Source: Pelomonas asaccharophilus_A
GTDB lineage: Bacteria; Pseudomonadota; Gammaproteobacteria; Burkholderiales; Burkholderiaceae_C
Direction of reading: 5' to 3'
Length of the DNA: 64,000 nucleotides
Assembly: GCF_031458115.1 (NCBI RefSeq)
Contig: NZ_JAVDXV010000003.1
Span: 248,001 to 312,000, forward strand
The position numbers and the translations under genes are program-made. The notes beneath the pieces are model-generated. The model had not been told where the DNA came from. It ran no database searches and worked only from the letters and a program-made list of their open reading frames with translations. How positions within the stretch are numbered: position 1 is the first letter of the stretch; every line of letters starts with the position of its first letter. Positions 7,597 to 16,751 of the stretch are shown here, in pieces.

Positions 7597-9881
7597 ATCT
7601 TGAGCTAGTCACTCGGCGCCTTGCGGGCCTGTGGCTCGTGGTCGTGCTCGCCTGCCTGGCGCACAACGCCTGGTACTGGGGCGTGCACAAGGGTGCGCCC
7701 GTCACCGACATGCTGGCCATGCTGCCGCGCGACGAACAGCGTCCGATGGCGGCGCAGGCCACACAGGCGCTGGCCGACGCCGGCGCGCGCCGCATCACCG
7801 TGCTCATCGGCGGTGGCGAGGCAGTGCAGGCGCAGCGTGCAGCAGATGCCTTTCTGCAGGCGCTGGGTGACGTGCCGGCGAGGCATCGGGTCGATGCGTC
7901 CGACCAGCAGGCCTGGCTGCAGCTCTTTGCGCCGGTACGCGCCGGCCTGCTGACGCCGCAGGCGCGCGAGCGGCTGGCCAACGCGTCAACCGACGAACTG
8001 GCCGATCAGGCGCTCGCCGCGCTGTACCAGCCCGTTGGCGGCCCGCGCGTGGGCGCCTGGGCCGACGACCTGCTGAACCTTTTCAGCCAGTGGCTGGCCG
8101 AGCGCGGCCAGAGCAGCCGTGTGCGTGTGCAGGACGGTCGGCTGATGCTGGCCGACCCCGCCACGCCCGATCATCACTACGCGTTGGTGCTGATCGAGCT
8201 GCCGGGCTCGGGCTTCGAGGTCGGCGCGCAGCAGGCGCTGCAGCCGCGTCTGGAGGCCGCCGTGCAGGCGGCGCGAGGGCAGGGCGCCAAGGTCATCCGT
8301 GCCGGTGTGCCGCTGTTCGCTGCGGTGGCGGCCGAGCAGGCGCAGCGCGAGATCCACACCATAGGCGCCGGCTCGCTGGTGGGCATCGTCGCGTTGACGT
8401 TGCTGGCCTTCCGCTCGTTGCGCCCGCGCCTGTTGGTGGCGTTGTCGATGGCCGTGGGGCTGCTGGTCGCCACGTCGGTGAGCCTGCTGGTATTCGGCGA
8501 GCTGCATCTCGTGACGCTGGTGTTTGGCGCCAGCCTGCTGGGCGTGGCCGAGAACTACGGCAGCAACTACTTCAGCGCGCGGCAGGGGCTTGCGGCCCAT
8601 GAGCGCTGGACGATGCTGACGCGCCAGATCCCCGTCGTCACGCTGGCCATGGCGACGACGGTGATCGGCTATGCGTTGCTGGCGCTGCCGCCGTTCCCGG
8701 GGCTGCGGCAGATTGCGGTGTTCTCGGCCGTCGGGCTGGTGGCGGCCTTCGTCACGGTGCTGTGGTGGTTCCCGCTGCTGGACGGCAACGGCCGCATGGC
8801 GCCCACGCGCTTCGCCGACTGGCTGGGCTCGCGCCGCGCGCTGTGGCCCAGCTTGAGAGGCCGCGGCATGGCGGTGCTGTTCGTGGCGTCGGCGCTGCTG
8901 ATCGCGGCCGGCGCCAGCCGCCTGCGTGTGGACGACGACATCCGCCAGCTGCAGTCCGCGCCCGCCTCGCTGATCGCCGAGCAGCGTGAGTTCGCGCGGC
9001 TGATGCAGGCGCCGGGCTTGGCGCAGTTCTTCGTCGTGCAGGGGCGTGACGAGCAGGAGCTGCTGCAGCGCGAAGAGACGCTGACGGCGCAACTGCGCGG
9101 CATGCGGCTGGGCGTGCAGGCCGTCAGCGACTGGCTGCCGTCTTTGCAACGCCAGCACGCCGATGCGGCGCTGGTGTCGCTTCGTGCCGTTGAACTGCGC
9201 CCGGTGCTCGCCGAGCGGCTGGGGCAGCCCGTCGCGGCAGCCGCCGCAAGCGCTGCCGAACTCGCGCCGGCCGACTGGCTGGCCAGCCCCGCCAGTGAGC
9301 CCGTGCGTGCGCAGTGGCTGGGCCGGCTGGGCGATGGCGTGGCCAGCGTCGTGCTGCTGCGCGGCGCCGAGTCGGCCGACACGCGCGCCGCGCTGGCCGC
9401 GCTTAATCTTGCTGGCGTCACCTGGGTCGACAAGGTCGGTGAGGTCAGCGGCCTGCTGGGGCGCTACCGGCAGCTGATGTCGGGCGTGCTGGTGTTGGGC
9501 TTCGCCATCACCTGGGCCGCGCTGGCCTGGCGCTTCGGCCTCGCCTCATGGCGGGCACTGGCGCCCACCGCGCTGGCCTGCGCACTGACCGTGGCGCTGC
9601 TGGCCCTGGCGGGCCAGACGCTGCAGCTCTTCCACATCCTGCCGCTGCTCATCCTGCTGGGCCTGGGCGTGGACTACGGCATCTTTTTGCTCGAACAACC
9701 GGGCCGGCACGAGATCCGGCCCTTCCTGTCGGTGACGCTGGCCGCGGCATCGACCTTGCTCTCCTTCGGCCTGCTGGCGCTGTCCGGCACGCCGGCCCTG
9801 CAGGCCTTTGGCCTGACCCTGCTCATCGGCGTGTTCCTCGCCTGGTTGCTCACCCCACTCTTCCTGCCACCCCATGCTTGA
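7593..9881 (+). CDS. apeM: MMPL/RND-type exporter
   Basis: A 762-residue exporter with the RND/MMPL duplicated layout: one N-terminal helix, a large periplasmic domain, a block of five or six helices (about residues 255-400), a second periplasmic domain and a final helix block. The helix motif GLGVDYGIF holds the Asp-Tyr pair typical of MMPL proteins that use the proton gradient. In this operon it should extract the aryl polyene lipid from the inner membrane and pass it to the LolA-like carrier. It overlaps the carrier gene by 4 bases and the methyltransferase gene by 8. Confidence 0.9.
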   Translation: MNLELVTRRLAGLWLVVVLACLAHNAWYWGVHKGAPVTDMLAMLPRDEQRPMAAQATQALADAGARRITVLIGGGEAVQAQRAADAFLQALGDVPARHRVDASDQQAWLQLFAPVRAGLLTPQARERLANASTDELADQALAALYQPVGGPRVGAWADDLLNLFSQWLAERGQSSRVRVQDGRLMLADPATPDHHYALVLIELPGSGFEVGAQQALQPRLEAAVQAARGQGAKVIRAGVPLFAAVAAEQAQREIHTIGAGSLVGIVALTLLAFRSLRPRLLVALSMAVGLLVATSVSLLVFGELHLVTLVFGASLLGVAENYGSNYFSARQGLAAHERWTMLTRQIPVVTLAMATTVIGYALLALPPFPGLRQIAVFSAVGLVAAFVTVLWWFPLLDGNGRMAPTRFADWLGSRRALWPSLRGRGMAVLFVASALLIAAGASRLRVDDDIRQLQSAPASLIAEQREFARLMQAPGLAQFFVVQGRDEQELLQREETLTAQLRGMRLGVQAVSDWLPSLQRQHADAALVSLRAVELRPVLAERLGQPVAAAAASAAELAPADWLASPASEPVRAQWLGRLGDGVASVVLLRGAESADTRAALAALNLAGVTWVDKVGEVSGLLGRYRQLMSGVLVLGFAITWAALAWRFGLASWRALAPTALACALTVALLALAGQTLQLFHILPLLILLGLGVDYGIFLLEQPGRHEIRPFLSVTLAAASTLLSFGLLALSGTPALQAFGLTLLIGVFLAWLLTPLFLPPHA

Positions 9882-10950
9882 GACCAAACGTTTCTCCCCC
9901 CCCAAGCAGCGCGCTTTCGACGCCCGCTTCGAGGCCCAGAAGATCGCGTTCGGCCCGGTGGTCTTCCACTGCGTGCGCTATGCGTGGAAGCGCGGCATGT
10001 TGCAGGCGCTGGGCGAGGCCGGCGAGCGTGGCGTCACGCTGGACGAACTGGAGGCGAGCGGTCGCTGGAGCCGCTATGCGCTGAAACTGGTACTGGAGTC
10101 CTGTCTGTCGGCGGGTGTCGTGCTCATCGAGGGCGGCCGCTGGCAGCTCGACAAGACCGGCTTCTGCCTGATCTCCGACGACATCACGCGCGTCAATTAC
10201 GACTTCATCCACGACGTCTGCTACCGGGGCTTGTTCGAGCTGGAGCGCTCGCTCGACGCCGGCAAGCCCCTGGGCCTAATGCACCTGGGCGACTGGTCCA
10301 GCATCTACCCCGCGCTGGCCGACCTGCCAGAGCCCGCCAAGTCGAGCTGGTTCGCGTTCGACCACCACTACTCGGACACCTCGTTCCCCGACATCCTGCC
10401 CGACGTGTTCGCCACCGCGCCGCGCCGGTTGATGGACATCGGCGCCAACACCGGCAAGTTCAGTGTCGCCGCGCTGGGCTACGACGCGCGCGTGGAGCTG
10501 CACCTAGTGGATCTCCCGCAGCAACTGGCCGTGGCCGACGCCAACCTCGCGTCCCAGAGCCTGCGCGGGCGCGCACAGTTGCATCCTCGCAACCTGCTGG
10601 ACGCCGCCACGACGCTGCCCGGCGGCATGGACATGGTGTGGATGAGCCAGTTCCTCAGCTGCTTCGGCGAGGCTGAAATCGCCCGCATCTTCCAGCGCGT
10701 GGCTGACTGCCTGGCCGACAACGGTCAGGTGCTGGTGATGGACACCTTCTGGGACCGCCAGCGCTACGACATCGCGGCCTATTGCCTCATCAACACATCG
10801 CCCTACTTCACTGCGATGGCCAGCGGCAACAGCAAGGTCTACGAGAGCGCCGACTACGTCCGCCTGGCCGAAGCCGCCGGCCTGCGGCTGCTGACCGCGC
10901 GCGACGGCATCGGCTATTGCCACAGCCTGCTGAGGTTTGCACGCGCATGA
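9874..10950 (+). CDS. Class I SAM-dependent O-methyltransferase-like protein
   Basis: A 358-residue protein in the style of small-molecule O-methyltransferases. It has an N-terminal winged-helix dimerisation part (TLDELEASGRWSRYALKLVL), then a Rossmann domain with the SAM-binding glycine loop DIGANTGKFSV and the acidic VELHLVDLP segment. Methylation of the aryl head is the expected role; an equivalent methyltransferase occurs in the E. coli APE cluster. It overlaps the exporter gene by 8 bases and the lipoprotein gene by 4. Confidence 0.85.
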   Translation: MLETKRFSPPKQRAFDARFEAQKIAFGPVVFHCVRYAWKRGMLQALGEAGERGVTLDELEASGRWSRYALKLVLESCLSAGVVLIEGGRWQLDKTGFCLISDDITRVNYDFIHDVCYRGLFELERSLDAGKPLGLMHLGDWSSIYPALADLPEPAKSSWFAFDHHYSDTSFPDILPDVFATAPRRLMDIGANTGKFSVAALGYDARVELHLVDLPQQLAVADANLASQSLRGRAQLHPRNLLDAATTLPGGMDMVWMSQFLSCFGEAEIARIFQRVADCLADNGQVLVMDTFWDRQRYDIAAYCLINTSPYFTAMASGNSKVYESADYVRLAEAAGLRLLTARDGIGYCHSLLRFARA

Positions 10951-11495
10951 AACGTCGCTTGCTGCTGAGCGCCGCGCTGCTGGGCGGGTGCGCCAGTGCG
11001 CCGCCCAAGGCCAGCGGCCTGCCGCAGCTGCGCCTGCCTCCCGCCGCGCTGGGCGAGGCGCGCTGGGCGCTGAGCCAGCGCCTGTCCGTCACACGACTGG
11101 ACCGGCCCGATGCGGCGCCGCAAAGCGTCGAGGTGCAGCTGCAACTGGATTCGAAGGAGCTGCTGCTGGCTGGCTTTGCCTACGGCCAGCGCGTGCTGCT
11201 GATGCGCTGGGACGGCGCGGCGTTGCAGGTGCAGCGTCACCCCATGCTGCCCCCCGAGGTGGACACCGACCGCATGCTGCGTGACCTGTGCCTGAACTTC
11301 TGGCCTCTTGAGGCCGTGCGTGCCGCCTTGCCGGAAGGTTGGGCCTGGGTGCAGACCGCCGCCGGGCAGGAGCTGCGACAAGACGGGCAAGCCCGGCTGA
11401 CGCTGCTGCGCCCGAGCGCCAGCATCGTGGAGATCGTCAACATGGCGGAGGGCTACCGCTTGGTCATCGAGTCGCAACCGCAGGAGGGTGCATGA
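10947..11495 (+). CDS. apeN: DUF3261-type lipoprotein of aryl polyene clusters
   Basis: A 182-residue lipoprotein. MKRRLLLSAALLGGCAS is a lipoprotein signal with the lipobox LGGC, giving Cys15 as the lipidated residue. The rest is a small beta-rich domain resembling LolB-like DUF3261 proteins. It would be the outer-membrane receptor for the polyene lipid delivered by the LolA-like carrier. The start is fixed by the 4-base overlap with the methyltransferase stop. The function is inferred from context. Confidence 0.8.
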   Translation: MKRRLLLSAALLGGCASAPPKASGLPQLRLPPAALGEARWALSQRLSVTRLDRPDAAPQSVEVQLQLDSKELLLAGFAYGQRVLLMRWDGAALQVQRHPMLPPEVDTDRMLRDLCLNFWPLEAVRAALPEGWAWVQTAAGQELRQDGQARLTLLRPSASIVEIVNMAEGYRLVIESQPQEGA

Positions 11496-12664
11496 GGCTG
11501 TACCTGCAGGCCCCCGGCGTCATCTGCGCTGCTGGTGCCGGCCTGGCCGCGCTGCGTGACGCGGTGTTTGCCAGCGAGCCGGGTGGCGTGGCTTTGAATG
11601 GCGCGGTCTGGCCGGAGCATCAGCTGCACTTGGGTGCCGTGCACGCGCCGCTGCCGCCGGTCGAGCACCTGCCACTGCCACAGCGCAGCCGCAACAACGC
11701 GCTGCTGCTGGCCGCGCTGGAGCAGATCCGCGATCAGGTGGACAGCGCAATAGCCCACTATGGCGCGGACCGCATCAGCGTCGTGCTCGGCACCAGCACC
11801 TCCGGCATCGGCGAGAGCGAAACGGCGCTCGCCGCACTGGACCGCGACGGCCAACTGCCGTCGGGCTTCCATGTCGAGCAACAGGAGCTGGGATCGCCCG
11901 CGCTGATGCTCGCGCAACTGCTGGGGTTGGGTGGGCCGCGCTATGTGGTGTCCACCGCCTGCTCGTCCGGCGCCAAGGCGCTGGCCAGCGGTGCGCGGCT
12001 GCTGAAGGCCGGTTTGTGCGACGCGGTGCTGGTAGGCGGCGTGGACGCGCTGTGCGGTATGACGGTGGCGGGATTCACGGCGCTGGAGTCGGTGGACGCC
12101 GCGCGCTGCCGACCGATGAGCGCGACACGCAGCGGCATCAACATCGGCGAGGGTGCGGCGCTGTTCGTGCTGAGCCGTGAGCCGTCTGCCGTGCGGTTGT
12201 CGGGCTATGGCGAAAGCTCGGACGCCCACCACATCTCCGCGCCCGAGCCCACGGGTCGCGGCGCGCTGGCGGCCATGCGCGAGGCCTTGCAGCGTGCCGG
12301 CCTGGCGCCGGCCGACATCGGCTACCTGAACCTGCATGGCACGGCCACGCCTCAGAACGACGCGATGGAGAGCCGCGCGGTGGCCGAACTGTTCGGGCTC
12401 GCGCTGCCGTGCTCTTCCACCAAACCGCTGACCGGCCATGCGCTGGGCGCGGCCGGCGCCATCGAGGCCGCCATCGCCTGGCTGACCGTGTCCGGCGACG
12501 GTCGCCTGCCCGTGCATCACTTCGACGGCCAGCGCGATGCCGAACTGCCCGCCATCGCGCTCGTCATGCCCGGCCAGCGGCTGCCCACCGCTCCGCGCCA
12601 TGTGATGAGCAATTCTTTTGCCTTCGGCGGCAACAACGCGTCACTGGTGCTCAGTCATGACTGA
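11492..12664 (+). CDS. apeO: Beta-ketoacyl-ACP synthase
   Basis: A 390-residue ketosynthase with a complete active site: nucleophile Cys in STACSSGAKAL, first His in HGTATPQNDAMES, and the Lys/His pair in KPLTGHALGAAG. In aryl polyene systems ApeO-type ketosynthases extend the chain with a chain-length-factor partner. No truncated partner (ApeC) is visible here; it may lie to the left of the window. It overlaps the lipoprotein gene by 4 bases and the dehydratase gene by 8. Confidence 0.9.
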   Translation: MRLYLQAPGVICAAGAGLAALRDAVFASEPGGVALNGAVWPEHQLHLGAVHAPLPPVEHLPLPQRSRNNALLLAALEQIRDQVDSAIAHYGADRISVVLGTSTSGIGESETALAALDRDGQLPSGFHVEQQELGSPALMLAQLLGLGGPRYVVSTACSSGAKALASGARLLKAGLCDAVLVGGVDALCGMTVAGFTALESVDAARCRPMSATRSGINIGEGAALFVLSREPSAVRLSGYGESSDAHHISAPEPTGRGALAAMREALQRAGLAPADIGYLNLHGTATPQNDAMESRAVAELFGLALPCSSTKPLTGHALGAAGAIEAAIAWLTVSGDGRLPVHHFDGQRDAELPAIALVMPGQRLPTAPRHVMSNSFAFGGNNASLVLSHD

Positions 12665-13115
12665 CAGGTTTCCGCCCATCACCGAGCTGGTGCCGCACGC
12701 CGGCCCCATGTGTCTGCTCGACCGCGTCATCACCGCCGAGGGCGAGCGGCTGAGCGCCGAGGTGGTGGTGCCGGCTGACGGCATGTTCAGCCAGGACGGC
12801 GGTGTGGGCGCGTGGGTCGGTATCGAGTACATGGCCCAGGCCGTCGCCGCCTGGGCGGGATGGCAGGGCCGTCAGGCCGGCGAAGCGCCGCGCATCGGCC
12901 TGCTGCTGGGCACGCGTCGCTACCGCTGCAGCGTGCCGCGCTTTGGGGTGGGCCAGCGGTTGCAGGTGGATATTGCGCGCGCCTACCAGGCCGACAACGG
13001 TCTGGGCCAGTTCGAATGCCGCATCCACGCGGATGGTATGGAGCTGGCCAGTGCGACGTTGACGGTGTTCGGGCCTGAAGACCCGAGCGCGTTCTTGAAT
13101 GGAGAAGAAGCATGA
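12657..13115 (+). CDS. apeP: Hot-dog 3-hydroxyacyl-ACP dehydratase
   Basis: A 152-residue hot-dog protein whose start reads PPITELVPHAGPMCLLDRV, the HxGxM.LLD pattern of ApeP-type dehydratases. In characterised systems it pairs with ApeI; here the ApeI-like domain is at the end of the ligase, so this protein may dock on that fusion. The start at 12657 follows the ketosynthase by overlap, and its end overlaps the ketoreductase start as ATGA. Confidence 0.86.
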   Translation: MTDRFPPITELVPHAGPMCLLDRVITAEGERLSAEVVVPADGMFSQDGGVGAWVGIEYMAQAVAAWAGWQGRQAGEAPRIGLLLGTRRYRCSVPRFGVGQRLQVDIARAYQADNGLGQFECRIHADGMELASATLTVFGPEDPSAFLNGEEA

Positions 13116-13837
13116 AGACGGTGCTCGTCACCGGGTCGTCCCGCGGGATCGGGCGCGCAATTGCGCTGCGCCTGGCGCGTGATGGCTACGACCTGGTCCT
13201 GCATTGCCGCAAGGAGCGCGAGCAGGCTGATGCGGCTGCGGCCGAGATCGCGGCGCTGGGCCGCACGGCACGCGTGCTGCAGTTCGACGTGGCCGACCGC
13301 GACGCGGCGGCTGCGGCTTTGCTGGCCGATGTAGAGGCCCATGGCTGCTATTACGGCGTGGTCTGCAATGCCGGCATCGCCCGCGACGGTGCCTTCCCGG
13401 CGCTGACCGGCGAGGACTGGGACGCCGTCATCCACACCAACCTCGACGCCTTCTACAACGTGCTGCAGCCGCTGACGATGCCGCTGGTGCGGCGCAAGGC
13501 GCCGGGGCGCATCGTCACGCTGGCGTCAGTGTCCGGGATCATGGGCAATCGCGGGCAGGTGAACTACAGCGCGGCCAAGGCCGGCATCATTGGTGCGACC
13601 AAGGCGCTGGCCGTGGAACTGGCCAGCCGCAAGATCACCGTCAACTGCGTGGCGCCGGGCCTCATCGAGACCGACATGATCGACACCGGCCTCGTCGAGG
13701 AAGCGCTGAAAATCATTCCCGCCAAGCGCGTGGGCCGGCCCGAAGAGGTGGCGGCGCTAGTGAGTTTTTTGATGAGTGACGACGCGGCCTACATCACGCG
13801 ACAAGTGATTTCGGTCAACGGGGGGATGGTGGGATGA
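13112..13837 (+). CDS. apeQ: 3-oxoacyl-ACP reductase (FabG type)
   Basis: A 241-residue short-chain dehydrogenase. The NADPH-binding motif is TGSSRGIGRAIA near the N-terminus; NAG, the catalytic Ser of SVSGIMG and the YSAAKAG Tyr-Lys pair follow in the usual order. It should reduce the beta-keto group in each polyene extension cycle. It is coupled to the dehydratase gene by ATGA and to the next ketosynthase gene by a 4-base overlap. Confidence 0.93.
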   Translation: MKTVLVTGSSRGIGRAIALRLARDGYDLVLHCRKEREQADAAAAEIAALGRTARVLQFDVADRDAAAAALLADVEAHGCYYGVVCNAGIARDGAFPALTGEDWDAVIHTNLDAFYNVLQPLTMPLVRRKAPGRIVTLASVSGIMGNRGQVNYSAAKAGIIGATKALAVELASRKITVNCVAPGLIETDMIDTGLVEEALKIIPAKRVGRPEEVAALVSFLMSDDAAYITRQVISVNGGMVG

Positions 13838-15069
13838 GCAAGAAGAGAGTCGTCATCACCGGCATCGGTGCGCTGTCGCCGCTGGGGCATGACGCCGAGA
13901 CCGTGCTGGACAGTCTGCGCGCCGAGACCAACAAGGTGCAGCGCATTCCCGAGTGGGCCGGCTATGAGGGCCTGAACACCCAGGTGGGCGTGCCCTGCGC
14001 GCCGTTCGAGCTGCCCGCCGACCGTTACAACCGCAAGAGTATGCGCAGCATGGGCCGCGTGGCGCAGATGGCCACGCGTTCGGCCGAGTTGGCGTTGGAG
14101 CAGGCTGGCCTCATCGGTGACCCGCTGGTGACCAGCGGCCGGCTCGGCGTCAGCTTCGGCAGCTCCAGCGGTACACCCAGCGCCATCGGCGACTTCGGCC
14201 GCATGATGAGCGCCAAGAGCATCGAAGGCATCAACGCCAACACCTACGTGAAGATGATGTCGCACACGGCGACCGTCAACATCGCGGTGTTCTTCGGCAT
14301 TACCGGCCGCATCATCACGACCAGCAGCGCCTGCACCTCGGGCAGCCAGGGCCTGGGCTATGCGTACGAGGCGGTGCAGAGCGGCAAGCAGGTCGCGATG
14401 CTTGCAGGAGGCGCTGAGGAACTGGATGCGACGCAGGCGGCCGTGTTCGACACGCTGTTTGCCACCAGCACCAAGTACAACGACCAGCCGCGCACGACGC
14501 CACGCCCCTTCGACAAGGACCGCGACGGCCTGGTGCTGGGCGAGGGCGCCTGCACGTTTGTGCTGGAGGAGTACGAGCACGCCAAGGCGCGCGGTGCGCA
14601 GATGCTGGGCGAGATCGTCGGCTACGGCACCAACTGCGATGGCACGCACGTGACGCAGCCGCAAAGCGCCACGATGGCGCAGGCCATGCGGCTGGCGCTG
14701 GAAGATGCCGGCCTGCCCATCGGCGCCATTCCGTATGTCAACGCGCATGGCACGTCCACCGACCAGGGCGACGTGGCCGAAAGCCAGGCCACGCAAGCGG
14801 TACTGGGCCCGCGCACGGCCATCTCGTCGCTGAAGAGCTACATGGGCCACACGCTGGGCGCCTGCGGCGCACTGGAGGCGTGGATGACGCTGGAGATGAT
14901 GAAGGCCGGCTGGTTCGCGCCGACGCTGAACCTGCAGCACGTTGACCCGCGCTGCGGCGAACTGGATTACGTGCTGGCCGGCGGTCAACGGCTGGACACC
15001 GAATTCGCGATGTCTAATAACTTCGCGTTCGGCGGCATCAACACGTCGCTGATCCTGCGCCGGCTTTGA
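13834..15069 (+). CDS. apeR: Beta-ketoacyl-ACP synthase II-like, second ketosynthase
   Basis: A 411-residue FabF-like ketosynthase with a complete triad: Cys in TTSSACTSGSQG, His in HGTSTDQGDV, and KSYMGHTLGACG. Compared with the first ketosynthase it is longer and has the classic FabF N-terminus (VVITGIGALSPLG). ApeR-type enzymes are proposed to act with the aryl starter or in chain elongation; which step applies here is unknown. It is the last gene of the overlapping block; the next gene follows after 46 bases. Confidence 0.9.
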   Translation: MSKKRVVITGIGALSPLGHDAETVLDSLRAETNKVQRIPEWAGYEGLNTQVGVPCAPFELPADRYNRKSMRSMGRVAQMATRSAELALEQAGLIGDPLVTSGRLGVSFGSSSGTPSAIGDFGRMMSAKSIEGINANTYVKMMSHTATVNIAVFFGITGRIITTSSACTSGSQGLGYAYEAVQSGKQVAMLAGGAEELDATQAAVFDTLFATSTKYNDQPRTTPRPFDKDRDGLVLGEGACTFVLEEYEHAKARGAQMLGEIVGYGTNCDGTHVTQPQSATMAQAMRLALEDAGLPIGAIPYVNAHGTSTDQGDVAESQATQAVLGPRTAISSLKSYMGHTLGACGALEAWMTLEMMKAGWFAPTLNLQHVDPRCGELDYVLAGGQRLDTEFAMSNNFAFGGINTSLILRRL

Positions 15070-15115
15070 GCCGGCATTTCAACTAGAGCAAAGAGAAAGC
15101 AAGAGGGAGGAATCT

Positions 15116-15559
15116 ATGGCCAAGTTTGGCTTGCCGTCGCGTGGGTTTTTGATGGCTGTTGCGAGCGTGTCCGTGTTGACGGCTTGCGCGATCAAGCAAC
15201 AGGTTCAGTCGGTTTCTGGGCTGGCGTCTGACGAGATCTGCGTGATCAAGACCGCCGACGTGCGCGCTGGTTTCGAGGAAGCGCTGGCAAAGAGCATTCG
15301 CGCTCAGGGCTACAAAGTGAAAAGCCTGCCCAGCGGCTCGTCCATCACCGAGTGCCCCACGACCGTCACCTATCGTGCCAACTGGCGATGGGATCTGGCG
15401 CTCTACATGGCCTTCGCCGAGATCCGTGTTTTCAAAGCGGGGCAGGACAGCGGGTCGGCCGTGTACGACTCGACATCCGGTGGCGGGAACATGAACAAGT
15501 TCATCGATGCCGACAAGAAAGTCGCGGAACTGACGACTGCCCTGCTTCCGAGGCGTTGA
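15116..15559 (+). CDS. Sbal_3080-type lipoprotein
   Basis: A 147-residue predicted lipoprotein: a basic N-terminus, a hydrophobic stretch and lipobox LTAC (Cys about residue 23). The mature sequence resembles the small Sbal_3080 lipoprotein family often seen near aryl polyene clusters (from memory). A good ribosome site (GAGGGAGG) precedes the ATG. Composition is a little less GC-rich than the biosynthetic genes. The function is unknown; a role in pigment placement or outer-membrane support is inferred from position only. Confidence 0.7.
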   Translation: MAKFGLPSRGFLMAVASVSVLTACAIKQQVQSVSGLASDEICVIKTADVRAGFEEALAKSIRAQGYKVKSLPSGSSITECPTTVTYRANWRWDLALYMAFAEIRVFKAGQDSGSAVYDSTSGGGNMNKFIDADKKVAELTTALLPRR

Positions 15560-15632
15560 CCTGCACGCGCACCGTTCTGGGCTACCGCGGTTCACCGTGG
15601 TGGCGTTTTTGGGCGATTGATCTGGAGAACTC

Positions 15633-16070
15633 ATGCAAATCAAACATCTGACCTTGGCTGCCACGTTGCTGGCTTGCAGCGTCGTCGCCCACGCGCGCGA
15701 CACCACGCTGCATATTCCTCTCGCGGATGTGCTGGCCATGCCCGAAGCCAAGGGCAAGCTGGACCCGGACTTCAAGTTCTTTCTTGCGGGCCAAGCCACA
15801 CCCAAGGTGGTCAAACGCTTTTCCGAGGGAGTCAGCAACCCCAAGACCAACGGCGTCGGCAAGACGGACGAGTTCGGCTGCAAATGGGCCGCACTGAGCG
15901 CGCTGATCAACCTGCAGAACAGTGCCAAGCGCGAGGGGGCCAATGCCGTCGTCGACATCGTGAGCTATTACAAGAAGGTCGAGTACAAGAACGCGACCAA
16001 CTTTGAGTGCCATGCCGGCGCCATCATCATCGGCGTGGCGCTGAAGGGCACCTACGCGCAGGTGGAGTAA
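15633..16070 (+). CDS. Small exported protein (commonly mislabelled excinuclease ATPase subunit)
   Basis: A 145-residue protein with a clear signal peptide (about 21 residues, cleavage near VAHA). The mature part ends in a domain with KREGANAVVDIVSYY, a pattern seen in YbjQ-like heavy-metal-binding-type folds. Database entries of this kind are often named excinuclease ATPase subunit, but there is no Walker motif and the protein is exported, so that name is wrong. It accompanies the preceding lipoprotein next to aryl polyene clusters. The biochemical role is unknown. Confidence 0.65.
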   Translation: MQIKHLTLAATLLACSVVAHARDTTLHIPLADVLAMPEAKGKLDPDFKFFLAGQATPKVVKRFSEGVSNPKTNGVGKTDEFGCKWAALSALINLQNSAKREGANAVVDIVSYYKKVEYKNATNFECHAGAIIIGVALKGTYAQVE

Positions 16071-16088
16071 GCCCGGCGTCTTGCTGGT

Positions 16089-16751
16089 GTGAGCCTGCTC
16101 TGTCTTCTGGCCGCGGAGCCCGAGCTGCTTGCCGGTATGGCAGCGCCAGGTGACTGGCTGACGCCGACCGAGCAGGCGCGCTTTCAATCACTGGGCAGCA
16201 CCGCGCGCCGCGACACCTTCCTGGCCGGTCGCTGGCTAGCGCGCCGGGCTGTCCAGCGTTGGCTGCAGGTGGAGGTGCCACCCGCGCTGGCCATCGCCGA
16301 CAGCGGCGCTTGCGTCGTCGACGGCGTTCCCCACGTGCAGGTGTCCATCAGCCACAGCTCGGGCATGGTGGCCTGCGCCGCGAGCGATGTTCCGGTCGGC
16401 GTCGATCTCGAACGCCTGGGCCGTCCGCGAGATCATTTGGCGCTGGCCGAAACTGTCCATGGCATTGCGCAGCGCGAGCAGCTGGTCGCGTTGCCGGCCG
16501 CGGCGCGTGAGCTGCCTTTTCTGACCTGGTGGACGCTGAAAGAGGCGTGGCTGAAGGCGCGCGGCCGCGGCCTGGATTTCGCGCAGATGCGTGCGCTCGT
16601 GTTCGACGATGGCGATGCCCAGGCCGATGTGGCCGTGACCACGATGCGCGACTTCGTGCTGGCCGTTGCTTGCGTGGAGGTGCTGCCGCTCCGGATGGAT
16701 GGCTTGCCCGACGCCGCGTGGTGCCGCAGTCGCGCGCGCCTGGTGCCTTAG
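16089..16751 (+). CDS. 4'-phosphopantetheinyl transferase superfamily protein
   Basis: A 220-residue Sfp-type transferase starting at GTG. It has the metal-binding VGVDLERLGRPRD and WTLKEAWLKARGRGL motifs that define the family. It should convert the two apo carrier proteins of the cluster to holo form. It ends 4 bases inside the convergent methyltransferase gene on the other strand, so it closes the aryl polyene region. Confidence 0.9.
   Translation: MSLLCLLAAEPELLAGMAAPGDWLTPTEQARFQSLGSTARRDTFLAGRWLARRAVQRWLQVEVPPALAIADSGACVVDGVPHVQVSISHSSGMVACAASDVPVGVDLERLGRPRDHLALAETVHGIAQREQLVALPAAARELPFLTWWTLKEAWLKARGRGLDFAQMRALVFDDGDAQADVAVTTMRDFVLAVACVEVLPLRMDGLPDAAWCRSRARLVP

Noticed and set aside
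15633..16070. Excinuclease ATPase subunit function
   Set aside because: The protein has a signal peptide and no ATP-binding motif; the common label is a misnomer.
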